DNA from: Cuneatibacter sp. NSJ-177
GTDB taxonomy: Bacteria; Bacillota; Clostridia; Lachnospirales; Lachnospiraceae
NCBI RefSeq assembly: GCF_022867805.1
Contig: NZ_JALIFO010000006.1
Location: 620,001 to 684,000 of the forward strand
Length of the DNA stretch: 64,000 nt
Direction: 5' to 3'
Below the pieces are notes generated by a model that ran no database searches, was not told the origin of the DNA, and worked only from the letters and a program-made list of their open reading frames with translations. Shown here piece after piece: positions 45,088 to 54,215 of the stretch. The first letter of the stretch is position 1. Each line of letters opens with the position of its first letter. The position numbers and the translations under genes were made by a program.

Positions 45088-47517
45088 ATGATGGGTAGAA
45101 AAAAGACACAGCAAACAAGGGAGAAGCTGATCCGGCAAAATCCTTGTCCCGACCAGGGATTGACCATAGAGCAGGCTGCAGAGCGTTACCGCAAAGGATA
45201 CGATAACCGGACGCCGAAATCATTATCAAAGACCACCGGCCAGATCATCCGGGACAATGTTCTAACGTTTTTCAACTTTCTGTTTTTTTCACTGGCTTTT
45301 TGTTTGTTTTTAGTCGGCGCTTACACGGATATGATGTTTTTGATCGTGGTGATCGTCAATATCCTGATCGGCATCGTACAAGAACTGCGGGTCAAGAGAG
45401 TGCTGGATCGGATCTCCCTGGTCTCAGCGAAAAAAGTAACGGTAATTCGAAACGGGGAGGAATCCCAGCTGCCGCCGGAAGACCTGGTTCTCGATGATAT
45501 CATCAGACTGCGGCCAGGCGCGCAGATTCCGGCGGATGCCGTGATCTGCGAGGGAACCGTGGAGGTCAACGAAGCCCTTTTGACCGGGGAGGCGGATGTG
45601 ATCCGGAAAGGAGAGGGAGACTATCTTCTCTCCGGCAGTTTCCTGGTATCCGGACATTGTCTGGCCCGGCTGGACCGGGTCGGCGAAGATTCTTATGCGT
45701 CCGGACTGACCAAGGAAATGAAGAGGAAAAAGAAATACCGTTCCAAGATGATGAAAGCACTGGACCGGCTTTTAAAGATCGTCGGAATCGCCATTGTGCC
45801 GGTGGGTCTTTTGATGTTTGGAAAACAGGCGGTGCTTCTCCAGACCGGAATTTCCTATGCGGCCCGCTCCACCGTGGCGGCGGTGGTCGGCATGATTCCG
45901 GAAGGGCTCTATTTGCTGGTCAGCGTGGCCCTCGCGGTCAGTGTGATCCGGCTGGCAAAAAGCCGGACCCTGGTCCATGAATTATCCTGTATTGAAAACC
46001 TGGCGCGGGTCGATGTCCTCTGCCTGGATAAAACCGGCACCATCACCGAAGGCCGCATGGAAGTACAGAAACTGGTGGCGGCGGCCGGTTTTAGGGAGGA
46101 GGAGTTTCGGGAGCAGCTCTACGGCTACATCTGCGGGATGGATGGGGATAACGGAACCGCCCAGGCTTTGAAGGAGTGGATTCCGGAGGAAACGAAGGAG
46201 CTCTGCGGCTGCCGGAAAATCCCGTTTTCTTCCGAGCGGAAATGGAGCGCTCTATGTCAGGAAGACGGTACCTGTTATGCCCTGGGCGCGCCGGAAATTC
46301 TGCTGAAAGATAATCTGGAAGCGCAGGAAAGCATTTTAAAACAACTGTATGCGGATGGTAGGAGGGTTCTCCTGTTTGCGAAGGGCAAAAATCTAATCGG
46401 AGAGGCTTGCCTTCTGGGCGAGCCGGAACCGCTTGGTTTCCTGGTGCTCTCCGATAAAATCCGAGAACAGGCCGCCGAGACGCTGCGGTATTTTAAATCC
46501 CAGGGCGTGACGGTGAAAGTGATTTCCGGCGACAGCGCCGAGGCGGTGGCGCTGGTGGCAGGCCAGGCAGGCGTGGATCGGGCGGAACATTTCATCGATT
46601 TGAGCCGGATCACGGATGAGGAAGACTATGCACTTTTAGCGGAGCGCCACGGCGTGTTCGGCCGGGTGGCTCCGGAACAAAAGCAAAAATTGATCCGGGG
46701 CCTCCGGTCAAACGGCCATACGGTGGCGATGATCGGGGACGGGATCAACGACGTGCTGGCGTTAAAAGAGGCGGATTGCAGTATCGCCATGGCTTCGGGA
46801 AGCGAAGCGGCGGGCCAGGTAGCCCAGCTGGTGCTGCTGGATTCGGATTTTTCCGCGATGCCGCAGATCGTAAAAGAAGGGCGGCGCGTGATCAACAACA
46901 TTGAACGGTCTGCATCCCTGTTCTGTGTGAAGAATATTTTTTCCTTTTTGATGGCGGCCATCTTGCTGTTTGCCGCGATTCCTTACCCCTTGCTTCCGGC
47001 GCAGATTACCTTGATCAGCGGTTTTCTCATCGGAGCCCCGTCTTTCCTGCTAACATTTGAACCCTCATATGAGCGGGTGAAGGGAGGCTTCCTCCGCAAT
47101 ATTTTGCTGAACTCGCTGCCGGGCGGGCTTGCCAACGTGCTGGTGCTTTTGACTGCGCTCTACTTTGGGACGTCGGCGGGACTTCCCTTTACAGAAATCT
47201 CAACCATCTGCGCCCTGCTGATCGGTGTTGTGGAATTGTTTGTGCTGGTATTCCTTTGCTGGCCGCTGAATGTTTGGAGGGCCGTGCTTTCCGCGGCCTG
47301 TGGGATTGGCTTTTTTATAGCGGCAGCCTGGCTGGGGCCTCTGTTTCATCTGACTGCACTCTCGGCGGCAGGAAAAGAATTATTTGTGGAGCTGGCGTTG
47401 TTTTCCTTGCCGGTGATGGGAGCGCTGGTATTTGGAATCAGCCGGATTAAAAGAGAAATCCTGGTCAAGAATGAAAAAAAGAGCAGGCGTCCGGTCACCG
47501 TGCGGAGCATTGGCTGA
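45088..47517 (+). CDS. P-type cation-transport ATPase, CtpE/P2-like
   Basis: 809 residues. No heavy-metal N-terminal domain. TGEAD in the actuator domain, MIPEGLYLLVSVALAVS in membrane helix 4 (PEGL type), DKTGTITEG phosphorylation site and GDGINDVLALKEADCSIAMASG hinge are present, with ten membrane segments. PEGL rather than CPC excludes heavy-metal P1B pumps and favours a Ca2+-, Mg2+- or K+-type substrate; CtpE-like Ca2+ uptake is possible but unproven. ATG 45088 follows AAAGGA. The frame continues 70 residues further upstream through Phe/Ser-rich sequence with no ribosome site, which I regard as non-coding. Confidence 0.88.
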   Translation: MMGRKKTQQTREKLIRQNPCPDQGLTIEQAAERYRKGYDNRTPKSLSKTTGQIIRDNVLTFFNFLFFSLAFCLFLVGAYTDMMFLIVVIVNILIGIVQELRVKRVLDRISLVSAKKVTVIRNGEESQLPPEDLVLDDIIRLRPGAQIPADAVICEGTVEVNEALLTGEADVIRKGEGDYLLSGSFLVSGHCLARLDRVGEDSYASGLTKEMKRKKKYRSKMMKALDRLLKIVGIAIVPVGLLMFGKQAVLLQTGISYAARSTVAAVVGMIPEGLYLLVSVALAVSVIRLAKSRTLVHELSCIENLARVDVLCLDKTGTITEGRMEVQKLVAAAGFREEEFREQLYGYICGMDGDNGTAQALKEWIPEETKELCGCRKIPFSSERKWSALCQEDGTCYALGAPEILLKDNLEAQESILKQLYADGRRVLLFAKGKNLIGEACLLGEPEPLGFLVLSDKIREQAAETLRYFKSQGVTVKVISGDSAEAVALVAGQAGVDRAEHFIDLSRITDEEDYALLAERHGVFGRVAPEQKQKLIRGLRSNGHTVAMIGDGINDVLALKEADCSIAMASGSEAAGQVAQLVLLDSDFSAMPQIVKEGRRVINNIERSASLFCVKNIFSFLMAAILLFAAIPYPLLPAQITLISGFLIGAPSFLLTFEPSYERVKGGFLRNILLNSLPGGLANVLVLLTALYFGTSAGLPFTEISTICALLIGVVELFVLVFLCWPLNVWRAVLSAACGIGFFIAAAWLGPLFHLTALSAAGKELFVELALFSLPVMGALVFGISRIKREILVKNEKKSRRPVTVRSIG

Positions 47518-47531
47518 GAGGAGATCGCGAT

Positions 47532-48649
47532 ATGAGAGAGGATTATGGAATTCTGATGCCGGCCTACCGGCCGGAACCGGTGATGGTGGAATATCTGAAA
47601 AAACTGCGAGATCAATGGGATGGTTTGATTCTGTTGATTGACGATGGAAGCGGGCCGGACTACCGGGAACAGTTTCAAGCGGCAGAGCGGCTCGGCGTGG
47701 TGGTCTGCCGCCAGGAGAAAAACAGGGGAAAAGGCGCTGCAATTAAATTGGGGCTGACCTGGTGCCAAGAACACCGGCCCGAACTATCCGGTGTTGTGAC
47801 CGTGGACTGCGACGGCCAGCACAGTCTGGAAGATGTGGAAAAAGTGCTGGCTGCGATGGACCGCAATCCCGGCAGCCTGATTCTGGGATGCCGCAGCTTT
47901 GGGGAGGGGACCCCGGTACGAAGCCAGATCGGAAACCGGATGACTTCAGCTGCGATGCGGATTTTTTATGGCATTTCCCTGGAAGATACGCAGACGGGGC
48001 TCCGCGGGCTTCCGGCATCCTGGTTTCCAGGGTTGCTGTCTCTTTCCGGTGAACGGTACGAATATGAGCTGAATATGCTGATTGCGGCCAGGCGGGAGGG
48101 GATCCCGATGGCGACCGTACCGATTCGGACCGTGTATTTCAATGAAAATGAAGGAAGCCATTACCGGACCGTGCGGGATTCCCTGAGGATTATGCAGGCG
48201 ATCTGCCGCGGGCTGATCCAGTACGGTCTTTCTTCCGCCTTGTCGGCGCTGGTGGATGTGAGTATCTACGCCGTGCTGGTAAAATTCGTGTTCGTCGGAG
48301 CTCTCCTGTCAGAGCTCTCCTGTCAGAGCGCATATTCCTTGCCGCAGTCATTGCCCGGATTCTCTCCTCGGTGGTCAATTACAACTGCAACCGGCAGCTT
48401 CCCTATGTGCAGAACCGGAGATTATTCCCCACATTTGTGCGCTACTATACTTTATGGTCCATTCAGCTCTTTTCTTCCTTTGGCCTGGTATGGCTGGAGT
48501 GCCGGTATTTGGGGATTGATGAATTGACGGCGAAATTGGCGGCGGATCTTCTCTTGGCAGCTGTCAGTTATCAAGTGCAGCTCCACTGGGTATTCCGGGA
48601 GCAGGAAGAAGGAGAAGGAATATTGCGGAAACGGAGGGAGAGGGCTTGA
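47532..48649 (+). pseudogene. Family 2 glycosyltransferase-GtrA fusion, frame broken by 14-bp tandem duplication
   Basis: The first frame (47532-48297) encodes a polyprenyl-phosphate-sugar-synthase-like GT2 domain with LLIDDGSGPDYRE, NRGKGAAIKLGL and VTVDCDGQHSLEDV, then the first GtrA membrane segment. A direct duplication at 48298-48325 shifts the frame, and translation ends at 48527 in nonsense. Another frame (up to 48649) encodes the rest of the GtrA domain: NYNCNRQLPYV, TLWSIQLFSSFGLVWLE and the last helix. Removing one 14-bp copy restores one frame of 367 residues without loss. The intact protein would load sugar onto a lipid carrier and flip it. Either decayed or reversibly switched. 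Confidence 0.85.
48298..48325 (+). repeat. 14-bp direct tandem duplication inside the GT2-GtrA gene
   Basis: GAGCTCTCCTGTCA occurs twice in a row (48298-48311 and 48312-48325), followed by GAG of a partial third copy. Because 14 is not a multiple of three, the second copy shifts the frame. Slippage could remove it. Confidence 0.95.
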
Positions 48650-49371
48650 AAATCTGGAATGGAAAAGCGTATGTGCTGCGGCGCATCGCACGATTGGGAA
48701 TGGCAGGCTGGAACGTCGGCGGATTTGAGAAGACCGATTCCCCAGCGGTCTATCTGGTTCATCACCAAAACATGTTCGGGCCGGTGCATACGCTGGCCTT
48801 TCTTCCGGAGGAGGCCCATCTTTGGGCCTTGGCCCCGTTCTGCGAGCAGGAGAGCTGCCGGCGCCAATACGAGAATTACACTTTGACAAAACGCTTTGGC
48901 TGGCCGTCCTTCCTGGCCCGTCCCGCATCGTTTCTGTTCTCCCTTATCGTCCCCGGCGTCATGGAAGCCTTCGGCGCGATACCGGTTTACCGGGGGAGCC
49001 GGGAAATCCGAAAAACCATGGAGGAATCCGAAAAAGCTCTTCGCCGGGGAGAATCGCTGCTGATTTGCCCGGATGTGGATTACACGGACCGCAGTCCAAA
49101 GGTCGGCCGGATTTACCGGGGATTTCTTCATTTGGATCGAGAATACTTTCAGGAGTGCCAGGCCCACCTTTCTTTTATCCCGGTTTTTTGCAGTAAACAG
49201 GAAAAGCGGGTGGTATTTGGAAATGCCGTTCGCTTCCCCGGAAAAGAAAGCTTCCATCAGGAATGCTCCTTCATGGTGAACGCTTTGCAGGCGGAATGGA
49301 ACCGGCTCGGCTCTCTGTGCGGAGACCTGGCGGGGAAGACGGAGGATGCTTTTTCCCAGGGATTGATTTGA
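48646..49371 (+). CDS. PlsC-like (1-acylglycerol-3-phosphate) acyltransferase-family protein with altered catalytic motif
   Basis: 241 residues. The fold resembles lysophospholipid acyltransferases: VYLVHHQNMFGP where the family has H-x4-D, AFGAIPVYRGS as block II, and GESLLICPDVDYTD as block III. The Asp of H-x4-D is not present (HHQNMFG), so activity is doubtful or the substrate differs. TTG start at 48646, overlapping the preceding stop, behind GGAGGGAG. Operon position after the GT2-GtrA gene suggests a lipid-linked sugar or envelope glycolipid pathway, which is inference. Confidence 0.65.
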   Translation: MKIWNGKAYVLRRIARLGMAGWNVGGFEKTDSPAVYLVHHQNMFGPVHTLAFLPEEAHLWALAPFCEQESCRRQYENYTLTKRFGWPSFLARPASFLFSLIVPGVMEAFGAIPVYRGSREIRKTMEESEKALRRGESLLICPDVDYTDRSPKVGRIYRGFLHLDREYFQECQAHLSFIPVFCSKQEKRVVFGNAVRFPGKESFHQECSFMVNALQAEWNRLGSLCGDLAGKTEDAFSQGLI

Positions 49372-49483
49372 AAGCGAAAAGAAATTATTTGCTAAATGTA
49401 TGAGAGTCCTGCCTTCAAAAGAGAAACTTTCAATAATTATCCGTTCTGCATGGCTTCATAGGATAAAAAAATATATTTTATTA

Positions 49484-49512
49484 TTGTATCTGCTTTTTTC
49501 TTGTGCTACAAT
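49484..49512 (+). promoter_or_regulatory. Promoter of the aminotransferase gene
   Basis: TTGTAT (49484-49489), 17-bp spacer, TACAAT (49507-49512), 45 bp before the start codon. Confidence 0.65.
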
Positions 49513-49557
49513 AAGCGAAAATATATGCGGAAATTAAAATCTTTGGAGGATTGAAAT

Positions 49558-50754
49558 ATGCCTACAACATTATCGGAAAAAGCAAAGAAGGTAAAAAGTT
49601 CCTCGACGCTTGCCATCACTGCGAAAGCGAAGGCGCTGCGCGCGCAGGGCGAGGACGTTGTCAGTTTTGGAGCAGGAGAGCCGGATTTTCCCACGCCGGA
49701 GAACATCCGCGCGGCGGCCCATAAGGCCATCGACGCCGGAATGACCCGCTATACACCCGCATCCGGGACCGTAGAATTAAAAGAAGCAATCTGCAAGAAA
49801 TTTAAAGAGTTCAACGGACTGGACTATCAGACGAATCAGATCGTGGTCAGCAACGGGGGAAAACATTCTCTGACCAATGTATTTGAGGCGATTTTAAATC
49901 CGGGAGATGAGGTGATCATCCCGGCGCCTTTCTGGCTCAGCTACCCGGAGATCGTACGCCTGGCAGGCGGCGAGCCGGTGATCTTGACCTGCGGAAAAGA
50001 GATCGGCTACAAGATGACGGCCGAGGCGCTGAAAGGGAAAATCACCCCGAAGACCAAAGCTCTGGTATTAAATACTCCGAACAACCCGACCGGGGCGATC
50101 TATACGAAAGATGAGCTGAAGGCCATCGGGGACCTGGCGGTCGCCTATGATTTTTATATTGTATCCGATGAAATGTATGAGAATCTGTTCTATGCGGAAG
50201 GAAAGCATGTCAGCATCGGATCCTTGAGCCCGGAAATCTATGAGAAGACCATCACGGTCAGCGGCGTGTCCAAGAGCTATGCGATGACCGGTTGGAGAAT
50301 CGGCTATACCGGCTCTTCCAAGGAAATTGCGTCTCTGATGGGCAGCATTCAGAGCCATCAGACTTCGAATCCCTGCTCCATTTCCCAGGCTGCAGCGGTG
50401 GAAGCTTTAAACGGCGGTCAGGAGACCGTGGCGGAGATGAACGCGGCTTTCAACGAGAGACGCCAGTATATTCACGGCAGAGTCAATTCCCTTCCGATGA
50501 TTTCAGCGGTGGAGCCCCAGGGCGCTTTCTACCTGTTTGTGGACTGCTCCGAGGTTCTGGGCAAGAAATATAAAGGAAAAGAGATCAAGGATGCGGCGGA
50601 TATCGCAGCGATTTTGATCGAGGATTACAAGGTGGCCGTGGTGCCCTGTGCTGATTTTGGCTTTGCCGATCACCTGCGCCTATCCTATGCGATTTCGAAA
50701 GAAGAGATTGCGAAGGGACTGGACCGCATGGAAGAATTCCTGAAGACTCTGTAA
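49558..50754 (+). CDS. aspC: Aspartate aminotransferase (class I/II, subgroup Ib)
   Basis: 398 residues. FGAGEPDFPTPENI at the N-terminus, SNGGKHSL, NTPNNPTG with the cofactor-binding Asn, SDEMYE, and the PLP Lys in SGVSKSYAMTGWRIGY. The substrate-binding Arg is in DHLRLSYA. It interconverts aspartate and oxaloacetate with glutamate/2-oxoglutarate. GGAGG lies 6 bp upstream. Substrate range within this group is broad, so another amino acid is possible. Confidence 0.92.
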   Translation: MPTTLSEKAKKVKSSSTLAITAKAKALRAQGEDVVSFGAGEPDFPTPENIRAAAHKAIDAGMTRYTPASGTVELKEAICKKFKEFNGLDYQTNQIVVSNGGKHSLTNVFEAILNPGDEVIIPAPFWLSYPEIVRLAGGEPVILTCGKEIGYKMTAEALKGKITPKTKALVLNTPNNPTGAIYTKDELKAIGDLAVAYDFYIVSDEMYENLFYAEGKHVSIGSLSPEIYEKTITVSGVSKSYAMTGWRIGYTGSSKEIASLMGSIQSHQTSNPCSISQAAAVEALNGGQETVAEMNAAFNERRQYIHGRVNSLPMISAVEPQGAFYLFVDCSEVLGKKYKGKEIKDAADIAAILIEDYKVAVVPCADFGFADHLRLSYAISKEEIAKGLDRMEEFLKTL

Positions 50755-50764
50755 GGAGGCGGCG

Positions 50765-51313
50765 ATGGAAAAGGTAGAGCGGCTGAAACGGGAGCTGGCC
50801 TATACCGGCACTGTGCTGAAGGTATATAAGGATACCGTGCAGGTCCCAAACGGGAACCGGGCAGTATGGGATTACATCCATCACGACGGGGCTGCGGCGG
50901 TGGTTCCGGTCAGAGACGACGGAAAGATCCTGATGGTCCGCCAGTACCGGAACGCGCTGGACCGTTTTACCCTGGAGCTTCCGGCCGGAAAAGTGGACGA
51001 GCCGGACGAGCCCAGGATCGAATGCGCCAAACGGGAGTTAGAAGAAGAAACCGGTTACCGTAGCGATCATTTGGAACTTCTGATCACGGTCAACACTACA
51101 GTTGCTTTCTGCGATGAGCAGATCGAGATTTACCTGGCAAAGGATCTGACCGCAACGAAACAGAACCTGGATGAGGATGAAGAGATCGATGTGGAAGCCT
51201 ATACCCTGGACGAGCTCTGCGGCATGATTTTCCGCAGGGAGCTAAGGGACAGCAAGACAGTAGCTGGCATCTTAGCTTACCAGGCAAAGTTGCAGGCTGA
51301 AAATAAAGGTTAA
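50765..51313 (+). CDS. nudF: NUDIX hydrolase, ADP-ribose pyrophosphatase type
   Basis: 182 residues. The NUDIX box is present as GKVDEPDEPRIECAKRELEEETGY (51 kb region), with the catalytic REL-EE-GY glutamates, and AAVVPVRDDGKILMVRQYR is typical of the NudF group. It hydrolyses ADP-ribose and related nucleotide sugars. It starts 10 bp after aspC behind AAGGAGG. In Bacillus subtilis nudF also lies near spoIIM and dacF, which supports the next calls. Confidence 0.9.
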   Translation: MEKVERLKRELAYTGTVLKVYKDTVQVPNGNRAVWDYIHHDGAAAVVPVRDDGKILMVRQYRNALDRFTLELPAGKVDEPDEPRIECAKRELEEETGYRSDHLELLITVNTTVAFCDEQIEIYLAKDLTATKQNLDEDEEIDVEAYTLDELCGMIFRRELRDSKTVAGILAYQAKLQAENKG

Positions 51314-51438
51314 GACCGGAGGCCGCCAGAAGGACCTGGATATTTTGGCACGCTTGGCCAAGAAGGCACGCGCCGGATGTCATAATTTCATTCTTCCTGG
51401 AATAAGATAAAAAAAGTCTTTCCAGGGAGGGATTGAAT

Positions 51439-51978
51439 TTGGAAAAGCGATTTACTTTGCAGCAGCAATTGGGGATGGTCCTTGCCGTGGGCTTTACGGC
51501 GGGGACCATTTTTGCGAATTTTCCCGGAAAGCCGTATGTAGGGGAAATCGGGATTTTGTCCTCCTCATACCGGGACTATCTTCTCGCCGGGGGATGGGAC
51601 TTGCAGAAGCTGTTTTTGACATTGCTGGCGAGCCGGGTGGTGCCGGCATTGCTGATGGTGGTGCTGAGCTTTACGAAATGGAAGCTTCCGGCCCTGCGCC
51701 TGCTCTGTCTTTGGGCTTCTTTTTCTCTGGGGGTATTTTGGGCCGCCTGTATCCTGACCAGCGGGATTTCCGGGATCTTTGTGTTTTTTATGGCCTTATT
51801 TCCCCATGGACTTTTATTGTTCTGGGGATGGCTTACGATGACCAGGGTGATATTGGGGCGGAATCTGACGCTAAGCCACCTGCTGCCGCCGTTTTCTTTC
51901 CTTTTGCTCGGCGTTATCGCAGAGACTTGGATCCACCCGTATCTGCTTCGTTTTTTATTCCGGCTGGTGTTTCCATAA
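51439..51978 (+). CDS. spoIIM: Stage II sporulation protein M-like membrane protein
   Basis: 179 residues with about five membrane segments. The opening LGMVLAVGFTAGTIFAN matches the SpoIIM family, where GxxxGxxFxN in the first helix is conserved, and the last helix is similarly placed. SpoIIM is part of the DMP complex that remodels peptidoglycan during engulfment. TTG 51439 is 8 bp after AGGGAGG; an in-frame TTG at 51433 is too close. Position between nudF and dacF matches B. subtilis order, which raises confidence. The other DMP partners are not in the window. Confidence 0.75.
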   Translation: MEKRFTLQQQLGMVLAVGFTAGTIFANFPGKPYVGEIGILSSSYRDYLLAGGWDLQKLFLTLLASRVVPALLMVVLSFTKWKLPALRLLCLWASFSLGVFWAACILTSGISGIFVFFMALFPHGLLLFWGWLTMTRVILGRNLTLSHLLPPFSFLLLGVIAETWIHPYLLRFLFRLVFP

Positions 51979-52038
51979 AAACACTTCTAAAATTGTCCCT
52001 CCGGCACTACAATAGTAAAAAAGCAATGGGATGTTCCT

Positions 52039-53217
52039 ATGAAGAAAAAACGTTTGCTTTGTGCCTTCCTGGCCTTTCTTTTGTTGTTCTTATCGCCGGC
52101 CGCCGCATGGGCGGAACCGGAGGCGGAGACCGGGGGAGGTCTGTCCGTATCCGCTCCCTCCGTCATTTTGCTGGAGGCTTCCACTGGAACCGTGATTTAT
52201 GAAAATAATGCGGATCAAGTGCTCCACCCCGCCAGCATCACCAAAATCATGACCTTGATTTTGATCTATGACGCGCTGGCCGAGGGAAAAATACATAAGG
52301 ACGATGTGGTGAGAGTCAGCGAATATGCGGCTTCCATGGGAGGCAGTCAGGTCTTCCTGGAGGAAGGCGAGGAACAGACGGTGGACACGATGATGAAATG
52401 TATCTCTGTGGCCAGCGCCAACGACGCCTGTGTGGCAATGGCGGAGTTTGTATGGGGCAGCGAAACGGCCTTCGTGGAGAAGATGAACGAGAGGGCAGCC
52501 GGTCTCGGCATGGCGAACACCACCTTTGTCAACTGCTGCGGACTGGATGTGGAGGGGCATATGACCACGGCGAGGGACGTGGCACTGATGTCCCGCGAGT
52601 TGATCACAAAATATCCGGATATTTTCAATTACACGTCGATCTGGATGGAGAATATCACCCATGTGACGGCCAGAGGCAGCAGTGAGTTCGGCCTGACCAA
52701 TACAAACAAGCTGATGAAGCAGTATACCTATGCCACCGGGCTGAAAACCGGTTCCACCGGCTTGGCGAAATACTGTGTATCGGCCACGGCCCGCAAGGAC
52801 GGGGTGGATTTGATCGCTGTGGTCATGGCGGCGCCTGACTATAAGGTGCGGTTTAAAGACGCTATCACGCTGCTGGAATACGGATTTTCCACCTGCCGCC
52901 TGTATCAGGATACGGAAGGGGTGGAGCTGCCGGAACTTCTAGTGACCGGCGGTGTTGAGGAGAATCTGCCTCTGGCATTGGGCGGCACTTTCTCTTACCT
53001 CAGCACGACAGGGGATGATTTCAGCGGGATTGAAAAAAATTTGGAGCTGCCAGAGAATCTGGCCGCGCCGGTGGAGGAAGGCCAGGTGGTCGGAAAACTG
53101 CGTTATCAGATGGGCGGAAAAGAGCTGGGGAGCGTGGATATCCTGGCAGGAAAAGCCATCGAGGAGGCAGGATTCCTGGATTACCTGAAAAAGGCAGCGG
53201 GAAGTTGGCTTTTGTAG
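52039..53217 (+). CDS. dacF: D-alanyl-D-alanine carboxypeptidase, DacF-like
   Basis: 392 residues. Signal peptide cleaved after AWA (about residue 25). S11 motifs are SITK with the active Ser, SAN and KTG (LKTGSTG). A beta-rich C-terminal domain and a short amphipathic tail (FLDYLKKAAGSWLL) for membrane attachment follow. DacF regulates cross-linking of spore peptidoglycan. Gene order with spoIIM and nudF supports DacF over the vegetative enzyme encoded at 18444-19796. The ribosome site is weak. Confidence 0.88.
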   Translation: MKKKRLLCAFLAFLLLFLSPAAAWAEPEAETGGGLSVSAPSVILLEASTGTVIYENNADQVLHPASITKIMTLILIYDALAEGKIHKDDVVRVSEYAASMGGSQVFLEEGEEQTVDTMMKCISVASANDACVAMAEFVWGSETAFVEKMNERAAGLGMANTTFVNCCGLDVEGHMTTARDVALMSRELITKYPDIFNYTSIWMENITHVTARGSSEFGLTNTNKLMKQYTYATGLKTGSTGLAKYCVSATARKDGVDLIAVVMAAPDYKVRFKDAITLLEYGFSTCRLYQDTEGVELPELLVTGGVEENLPLALGGTFSYLSTTGDDFSGIEKNLELPENLAAPVEEGQVVGKLRYQMGGKELGSVDILAGKAIEEAGFLDYLKKAAGSWLL

Positions 53218-53264
53218 ACAGCGGTTGCCAAAGGAAACAGGTTTGTGTTATAATAAAAATAATT

Positions 53265-53318
53265 GGAAAAGTGAAAGCCCGTCTGGTGTGGATCAACCCT
53301 CCCGGCTTTCACTTTTCC
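53265..53318 (+). terminator. Terminator-like inverted repeat after dacF
   Basis: GGAAAAGTGAAAGCC and GGCTTTCACTTTTCC are perfectly complementary with a 24-nt loop. A TATAAT at 53250-53255 just before it might start a transcript for the next gene, in which case the repeat could be a leader structure. Confidence 0.6.
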
Positions 53319-53367
53319 CCTGTGCATGGGCTTTGTTGTTTGTTACAAAAGATCCTGGAGGGATGGT

Positions 53368-54183
53368 ATGGGACTCAGAATCTCGCGTTACCCGGTGGAT
53401 TCCGAAAAGATTCCGGAGGAAATGAACGGGTATCGTATCGCGATGCTCGCAGATCTGCATGACTGTGCGGTGGGAAAGAATAATTCCCGCCTTTTGGCTG
53501 CGCTCCGGAAAGAACAGCCGGACTTTGTGATTTTGGCCGGAGATATGGTGGTGGAGAACGCGAAGAGATGCAGCGCCTGCCTGTCCTACCGGGCGGCGCG
53601 CGAGTTTTTGACGGAACTTGCGAAAGAGTTTCCCATCTATTATGGAATGGGAAATCATGAATCCCGCTGGAAGAAAAATGCGGAAAGCCATTCCATGACC
53701 TTTGAGAGGTACCGGCAGGAGCTGGAAGGCGTAGGGATCGTATTTTTGGACAATCTTTCGGTGGTGATCGGAAGCGGGGACCGCGGAATCCGGATTACCG
53801 GCCTGGAACTGCCGCTGCCGTATTACCAAAGGAAGATTCGGATCCCCAGGCTGACCAGCGCGGCGATTCGGAAGCTGGCCGGGGAGGCGGATCAGCAGCA
53901 TTTTCAAATTCTTCTGGCCCACAGTCCCCAGTTTTTCGGCGCATACATGGATTGGGGAGCCGACCTGGCGCTGGCCGGGCATTTTCACGGAGGGATGATC
54001 CGTCTGCCGTTTCTCGGCGGCGTGATTTCCACTTATTGCCGTTTCTTTCCGAAATATGACCGGGGACGGTTTGTGCAAGGAGAGGGACAGATGATCGTCA
54101 GCGCCGGACTTGGGACCCATACCATCCCCCTGCGGATCAACAATCCGCCGGAATTGGTGATCCTCGAATTGAACCATAAATAA
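53368..54183 (+). CDS. Calcineurin-like metallophosphoesterase
   Basis: 271 residues. The five phosphoesterase blocks are present in order: ADLHD, LAGDMV, GNHES, LLAHSP and GHFHGG. They bind two metal ions. It resembles the YkuE/YaeI-type subfamily that acts on lipid pyrophosphates such as UDP-diacylglucosamine or other phosphodiesters. No clear signal or membrane anchor is visible. ATG 53368 has TGGAGGG 5 bp upstream. Substrate unknown. Confidence 0.9.
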   Translation: MGLRISRYPVDSEKIPEEMNGYRIAMLADLHDCAVGKNNSRLLAALRKEQPDFVILAGDMVVENAKRCSACLSYRAAREFLTELAKEFPIYYGMGNHESRWKKNAESHSMTFERYRQELEGVGIVFLDNLSVVIGSGDRGIRITGLELPLPYYQRKIRIPRLTSAAIRKLAGEADQQHFQILLAHSPQFFGAYMDWGADLALAGHFHGGMIRLPFLGGVISTYCRFFPKYDRGRFVQGEGQMIVSAGLGTHTIPLRINNPPELVILELNHK

Positions 54184-54215
54184 TCGGGCGGAATGCCGCC
54201 GTAAAGGATAGCAAG

